Positions 61,601-64,000 of a stretch of 64,000 nt of DNA are shown in pieces. The position numbers were made by a program, and so were the translations under genes. This DNA comes from Pedobacter sp. Lineage in GTDB: Bacteria > Bacteroidota > Bacteroidia > Sphingobacteriales > Sphingobacteriaceae. Below the pieces are notes generated by a model. It made no database searches. It had not been told where the DNA came from and saw nothing but the letters and a program-made list of their open reading frames with translations. The stretch covers positions 147,800-211,799 of the forward strand of contig SSFR01000007.1 of NCBI GenBank assembly GCA_008015505.1, read 5' to 3'. How positions within the stretch are numbered: the first letter of the stretch is position 1; each line of letters begins with the position of its first letter.

Positions 61601-64000
61601 AATTAATACAGGAGGCCTTGCAGCGGGTGACCTGAATGGAGACAGCATGCCAGATATTGTGACAACTACTTCAGGTACGACTAACAATGTGGGGGTATTT
61701 TTGCAATATGCTCGTTTGCCACAGTCTCTTACGATTACTTCTGCAGGTAGTATTGGAGTGGGTTCTGGTTTATCCATTAGTGTGAGCCGATCGTTATCTC
61801 CAACGAGTTCATCCAATACGTTGAGTTATAGTATTGTTAGTGGAGGAGGTTCGGCAACCTTACAGGCAGTAGGCGGATCAGTTACGATAACGGGAGTTAA
61901 TGTTGGTACTGTTACACTGACTGTGACGGCTCTGGGCGACTCGGTATATCAAAGTGCGAGTACAAGTCAATTGATACTTATCACCAAATCGACTCCGACC
62001 TTGACGATTACTTCATCAGCGTTGGTGTTAGTAGGTAGTTCCTTGACACCATCTGTAACTAGTACAGCTCAGAACGGAGGGGGAGGAAGTATTTCATTTA
62101 CGGTAGCAAATGGGAGCGGTTCTGCGGTGGTAGGTAGTCCGCCGACGTATTTGGTTACGGGTATCACGGTAGGCCAAATAACCTTGACAGCAACATCGTT
62201 GGGAGATACGAATTATTATTCGGCGACAGCCTCTCAAGTGGTTACCATTTACAAGGCACCAGGAGCAGTGAGCAATGGGATGACGTTGTGGTTGCAGGCA
62301 GATAATGGGGTATCTGTATCGCCGACTACAAATTATGTGTCTTCTTGGAATGACCAATCAAATAGTATTACCGTTACAGCCAATCAGGTGCAGCCAACGC
62401 TTGCTTCTGCAGCTGTTACTTTAAACTCAACCGGATTGAATTATAACCCCATACTTGTTTTTTCAGTTGGAACGATTGGGGGAACTGGTAATTTTAGTTT
62501 CTCAGTTAGTAATTCAATAATTGCTGTTGCTGCAATTTCAACGACACCTGGAGGAGGTATTTATACGCTACCCTCTGTCGGTCCAGGAATGCTAGTTAGC
62601 TCAAGTGCTTCTATGGGACTTGATGGTTCCGGGTGTACAGGTGCTACAGCAGCAGCAACTTATCTTCCAAGCATTTTTGTGGGGATGTATACTAATAATG
62701 CGAATACAAACAATTCTTTGATTTACTTGAATGGAGTTTCAATGACTACAGGTACATCATGTAGCATTAATAGCACAGTGAACCAGCTTTATATTGGATC
62801 TGGAAGGGGTGGTAATTTTAATAACAATGTTGCTGAGCTAATTTACTACAATCGGGGCATTTCAGCTAATGAACTTGCTCGCGCACAGAGTTATTTAGGG
62901 ATCAAGTATGGTATTCACTTGGATGGGACAGCAGTTCCTAATTATGTTGCGAGTGATGGCAGCACGATATGGTCGAATACGACTAATACGGGTTATACGA
63001 ATACAGTGATGGGTATAGGCCGTGATGATAACAGTGGCTTGTATCAAAGGCAGAGCAAGAGTGCGATAGGTGGAGATATGTTGACCTTTGGTATAGGCTC
63101 ATTGACCAGTTCGAATGTTGCCAATGTTGGCACTTTCTCTAGTGACAAATCATTTTTGTTAGTGGGAAACAATGGCAGTTTGACTTCGACGATTAATACT
63201 ACAGATATACCGCTTACACCCACTACGAGCACATCGATGCGCATGCGTTTGGGTCGAGTATGGGAGGCTCAGAAGACGGGAGCAGTAGGATCAATGGAAT
63301 TGCAGTTTGATTTGACGGGATCTTTTTCGAGTACGGTTCCTTACCAAGTGTCAGAGTTGTGTTTATTGATAGATAAGAATCAGAATGGGTCATTTACGGA
63401 TGAGAGTATAGGCAGTGGGGGATTATTAACGGGCGCTTTAACGACGGCGACCTCAAATGTGTATAAATTTTCTGGGGTGGGTTTAAATAGTGGCGATCGA
63501 TTTACGGTTGGTTTGGTTAAGCGAGGACAGACGCTGGTGTTTAATAATCCACCAAGTACGTTGTCTACCAATTCGACAGCCACAGTTACGGCTACATTGA
63601 GTCCAAGTGTGGGGAGCACGCAACAAGTGGTATATAGTGTGTTTAGTGGAGGGGGCTCAGCGACCGTGAATAGCAGTACAGGTCAACTCACGGGTACTGG
63701 ATCGGGTCCGATTACTTTGACGGCTACAGCTGGAGCAGATTCGAACTACAATGGGGTTGTTAGTAGTATTTTAATTAGCATTGGCTCAAGTACGCCAGTA
63801 TTATCACTGACACCGACGTTGGGCTCAGGGAGTTTAACGGTAGGTCAAAGTATGATGATTACAGCGTTGAGTAATCCGCCGGTTTCAACAACGGGCCAGA
63901 CGATCAGCTATAGTATTATAGGGGGTACAGGCTCAGCGACGCTTAACCCCAATACGGGTCAGTTAACGGGAACAGGAGCAGGATCGATAACTTTTACGGC
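55695..64000 (+). CDS. Giant secreted repeat protein (LamG, IPT, FG-GAP/VCBS, Ig-like), 3' end beyond window
   Basis: The frame is open from ATG 55695 to the right edge, at least 2768 codons. Residues 1-35 form a signal peptide (MKERLLYFLWKIGVCGGVLL to YAQ). About 46-430 is a LamG-like domain (ISLWLNASVTSSVG), then a DUF8202-like part with ENYQAAQWGLLG and GTNLVGIGF (432-600). IPT domains lie at about 602-689, 1063-1149 and 1541-1636. Each contains TVPYGANYQYISVTNL and is followed by FG-GAP repeats such as VVGDLDGDGKPDL. Ig-like repeats (2010-2190), a second LamG/DUF8202 module (2194-2600) and further Ig-like repeats run to the edge. The DxDGDG motifs likely bind calcium. A surface adhesin or carbohydrate-binding role is inferred. 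The C-terminus (for example a T9SS or sorting domain) is not seen. Confidence 0.9.
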   Translation, partial: MKERLLYFLWKIGVCGGVLLTCIFILGRHAVYAQRTYYPGGLTSTNISLWLNASVTSSVGTLSSTNATSWNDLSPNGYSAIGNAAQTITVSYSTNLPLSPTTALVLPGYTLYNMQGITGNMNGSSIGTGNGTIPFVPITPGITSTTQSTYTVWFQIYDSPGGNFTKGVMILFSNSPAGVVATQVANGYIQGTNVSATPNYFANCTGGCVTYTVSSSSGYLINNLVFTVPALPQYSATGSSTNKPEIGFTRANSQYFQIPSLPINFAPGVMSMFSVNRFTSSAGRNERIFDFGNGQANNNIVMSRSSTSTNVDFDVLNGATNGDRISSSSFSTNTFIFDVVTNATTPIFYFNGTADNSATGSNQTAQSVVRTSNYLGRSNWTTNNDAYLQGGISELLFFNVNLNNTQRILVENYQAAQWGLLGSLSSTSLYYALTSTTPYGTNLVGIGFLSSTDNVLVTQSGDGFGLSSSIGVGNFLQNSGDYLLAAHNGQLSSTMVIGGITASSSFIPTSVWNRSWYLTNTDVGGNGGNATVYFDFNAYSRTTPPSSATFWLVYQALTGTFSNVSNFTLIPVNSTTVSDNIVSFAVNANTSTLPSGYYTIAYTNIPVISAVSPLSGAIGTSVTITGKGFSITPTNNVVFFGATQATVTGATSSTLTVTVPYGANYQYISVTNLSTNLTAYSESPFVVTYLTSAGGFTEFAPKLDISTPGGNAFIVMLGDLDGDGKPDLVVPNNNSNVSVYRNVSTSSGSLSFVLALNLATGTSPQEVAIADLDGDGRLDLAVPVWSNTLLQLFRNITVPGSSSLSFTTGPTLATLGQPVGIVAADFDGDGRTDLISSDTDTGGNTTVSAFLNNSISGTFSFSPRQNFTVGTKPYHMAVCDLDNDGKVDLVAANYTSGTVSVLHNTSALGGINFATAFTLTGFSSPRGLAIGDLDGDGNPDLAVGSSTLVSFYRNTNTVTGTISFTTTPLLTLGANASNSLFMGDVDGDGKVDVAAINNGLNTLSVYRNTSTGIGSFSFAAKVYTGGISPCGVVLGDVNADAMSDMIVSNYSGSFSLFRNTLFVPPVITSFNPTSGSISTSVTITGQNFNSTANQNAVFFGATQAAVTGATSTSLTVTVPYGANYQYISVTNLAYNTTGYSATPFVVTFPSNGVTDFVTDPVLSSSGALGVALGDLNGDGKPDLVLANYVNPATISVYLNTSSVGGILTFAVSTSLGVGNLNAGYLTVGDLDGDGRLDIVVSTNGAGEQGGGIIAALRNQTSTGSMSLSFSSAQILAITPTAQNPRRVVIADLDSDGRPDITFSNWVNTGFGSNARQITILRNMSVSGTISFGGGQNIIVGSGAPFWIAVGDLNKDNKPDLVVDNDGDAGLYILQNISTVGSISFSITATLSGSSSGQEEIVLGDFDGDSNLDIAVTNNSSNLISFFRNTFSVTGTISFPSTASITFTSGGGPFGVSLGDVDGDGKLDLAVVNSSSNTLSVLKNGSTGIGSFSFSNRINYTTGSTPKYLVVGDMNADGKPDIATENNGSGTISLFRNIATVAPPVITSFAPKSGSISTSVTITGQNFNSIAANNIVFFGSTQAVVTGASSTSLTVTVPYGANYQYISVTNLSNQTVPYLASNLTGYSATPFVVTYSPTGDNSFRAKSTLSAGLTPTCVIIFDLNRDSKPDLVVGNSNNTVSIFQNATTSGATATTFGTAISLSGVAGSVSSSVVVGDVDGDGLPDVVLVNSGSGVVSIFRNVSAGGAISFTTQALSFSTGTSPSAIAMADLDGDGRLDLAVANSGSGNVFLFRNQSVSGTMAFASAQTLTVGTTPRSLAVGDFDQDSRIDLVVANVGSNSVQVFRNTSVTGSISLSLSTTLSGLSTPTSLAIGDFNGDGFLDMSVANNLSGNNTVSVFKGVGVVGTISFTSLTVTTGASPLALALADFDGNGYPDIVTANSASNTISVLQTSATNSLSFTTKLDVSGLNSINTGGLAAGDLNGDSMPDIVTTTSGTTNNVGVFLQYARLPQSLTITSAGSIGVGSGLSISVSRSLSPTSSSNTLSYSIVSGGGSATLQAVGGSVTITGVNVGTVTLTVTALGDSVYQSASTSQLILITKSTPTLTITSSALVLVGSSLTPSVTSTAQNGGGGSISFTVANGSGSAVVGSPPTYLVTGITVGQITLTATSLGDTNYYSATASQVVTIYKAPGAVSNGMTLWLQADNGVSVSPTTNYVSSWNDQSNSITVTANQVQPTLASAAVTLNSTGLNYNPILVFSVGTIGGTGNFSFSVSNSIIAVAAISTTPGGGIYTLPSVGPGMLVSSSASMGLDGSGCTGATAAATYLPSIFVGMYTNNANTNNSLIYLNGVSMTTGTSCSINSTVNQLYIGSGRGGNFNNNVAELIYYNRGISANELARAQSYLGIKYGIHLDGTAVPNYVASDGSTIWSNTTNTGYTNTVMGIGRDDNSGLYQRQSKSAIGGDMLTFGIGSLTSSNVANVGTFSSDKSFLLVGNNGSLTSTINTTDIPLTPTTSTSMRMRLGRVWEAQKTGAVGSMELQFDLTGSFSSTVPYQVSELCLLIDKNQNGSFTDESIGSGGLLTGALTTATSNVYKFSGVGLNSGDRFTVGLVKRGQTLVFNNPPSTLSTNSTATVTATLSPSVGSTQQVVYSVFSGGGSATVNSSTGQLTGTGSGPITLTATAGADSNYNGVVSSILISIGSSTPVLSLTPTLGSGSLTVGQSMMITALSNPPVSTTGQTISYSIIGGTGSATLNPNTGQLTGTGAGSITFT

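Noticed and set aside
57399..63619. Many minus-strand ORFs of 60-155 codons inside the giant gene
   Set aside because: They are shadows of the Ser/Thr/Gly-rich repeat codons; the plus-strand frame is continuous through all of them.

Overview
The window is a low-GC Bacteroidota chromosome segment, most likely from the Chitinophagales/Sphingobacteriales side of the phylum. The evidence is the tmRNA tag (A)GENNYALAA, -7 boxes of the TAnnTTTG type, double-glycine leader peptides, DUF6089 and PorT-like barrels, a split transketolase, and the gene order nadK - DUF6089 - uppS - bamA - ompH - ompH - murI. The genus cannot be fixed from the sequence alone.

Region 1 (1-10.7 kb) is an accessory island, all on the minus strand. 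It holds the open end of an Ala/Lys/Glu coiled-coil protein, a protein with a Lys-Pro-His repeat and a C-terminal HSSFLAG/SGHYRP domain, an unrecognised 430-aa protein, and two paralogous proteins of about 720-760 aa with an internal domain duplication. The two paralogues sit in an imperfect tandem duplication of about 3.1-3.2 kb. Each unit carries the large gene, a conserved 61/62-codon ORF upstream of it and the 3' end of smpB. An IS5-family element with a 3-bp target duplication later inserted into the spare smpB tail, and its transposase frame is broken. These look like effector or polymorphic-toxin-type proteins, but no secretion system or recognisable immunity gene is in view.

Region 2 (10.6-23.7 kb) carries smpB, an O-antigen ligase/TPR protein, a CapD-like sugar-nucleotide dehydratase, a carbamoylputrescine amidase, ispE, a DUF1573 protein, an aminotransferase, the tmRNA gene (ssrA), a two-gene transketolase, rdgB and a gene of unknown function. 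Two orphan double-glycine leader peptides lie here, one beside the O-antigen ligase and one beside tmRNA.

Region 3 (23.8-49 kb) is a dense housekeeping block, mostly on the plus strand. It has three tandem outer-membrane barrels, a SurA-like PPIase with a MoxR ATPase, DoxX, queE, serC-serA-DUF1015, an active/inactive M16 peptidase pair, guaB, a hydrolase, a CBS protein, nadK, a DUF6089 protein, uppS, bamA, two Skp/OmpH chaperones, murI and a purF-type amidotransferase. SurA, BamA and the two Skp proteins make this a centre of outer-membrane biogenesis.

Region 4 (49-54.2 kb) is redox and stress related: a divergent NsrR-like regulator and flavohaemoglobin pair, a Rieske lipoprotein, a thioredoxin, an ApbE flavin transferase and a secreted HEIGH metalloprotease. 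Long imperfect hairpins of about 155 and 215 bp lie directly before the start codons of murI and apbE and look like two members of one dispersed element.

Region 5 (54.4 kb to the end) holds surface-protein genes. The first is a broken IPT/FG-GAP repeat gene with an in-frame amber codon and a truncated end. The second is a giant paralogue, open for at least 2768 codons, built of LamG-like, IPT/TIG, FG-GAP/VCBS and Ig-like repeats, which leaves the window unfinished.
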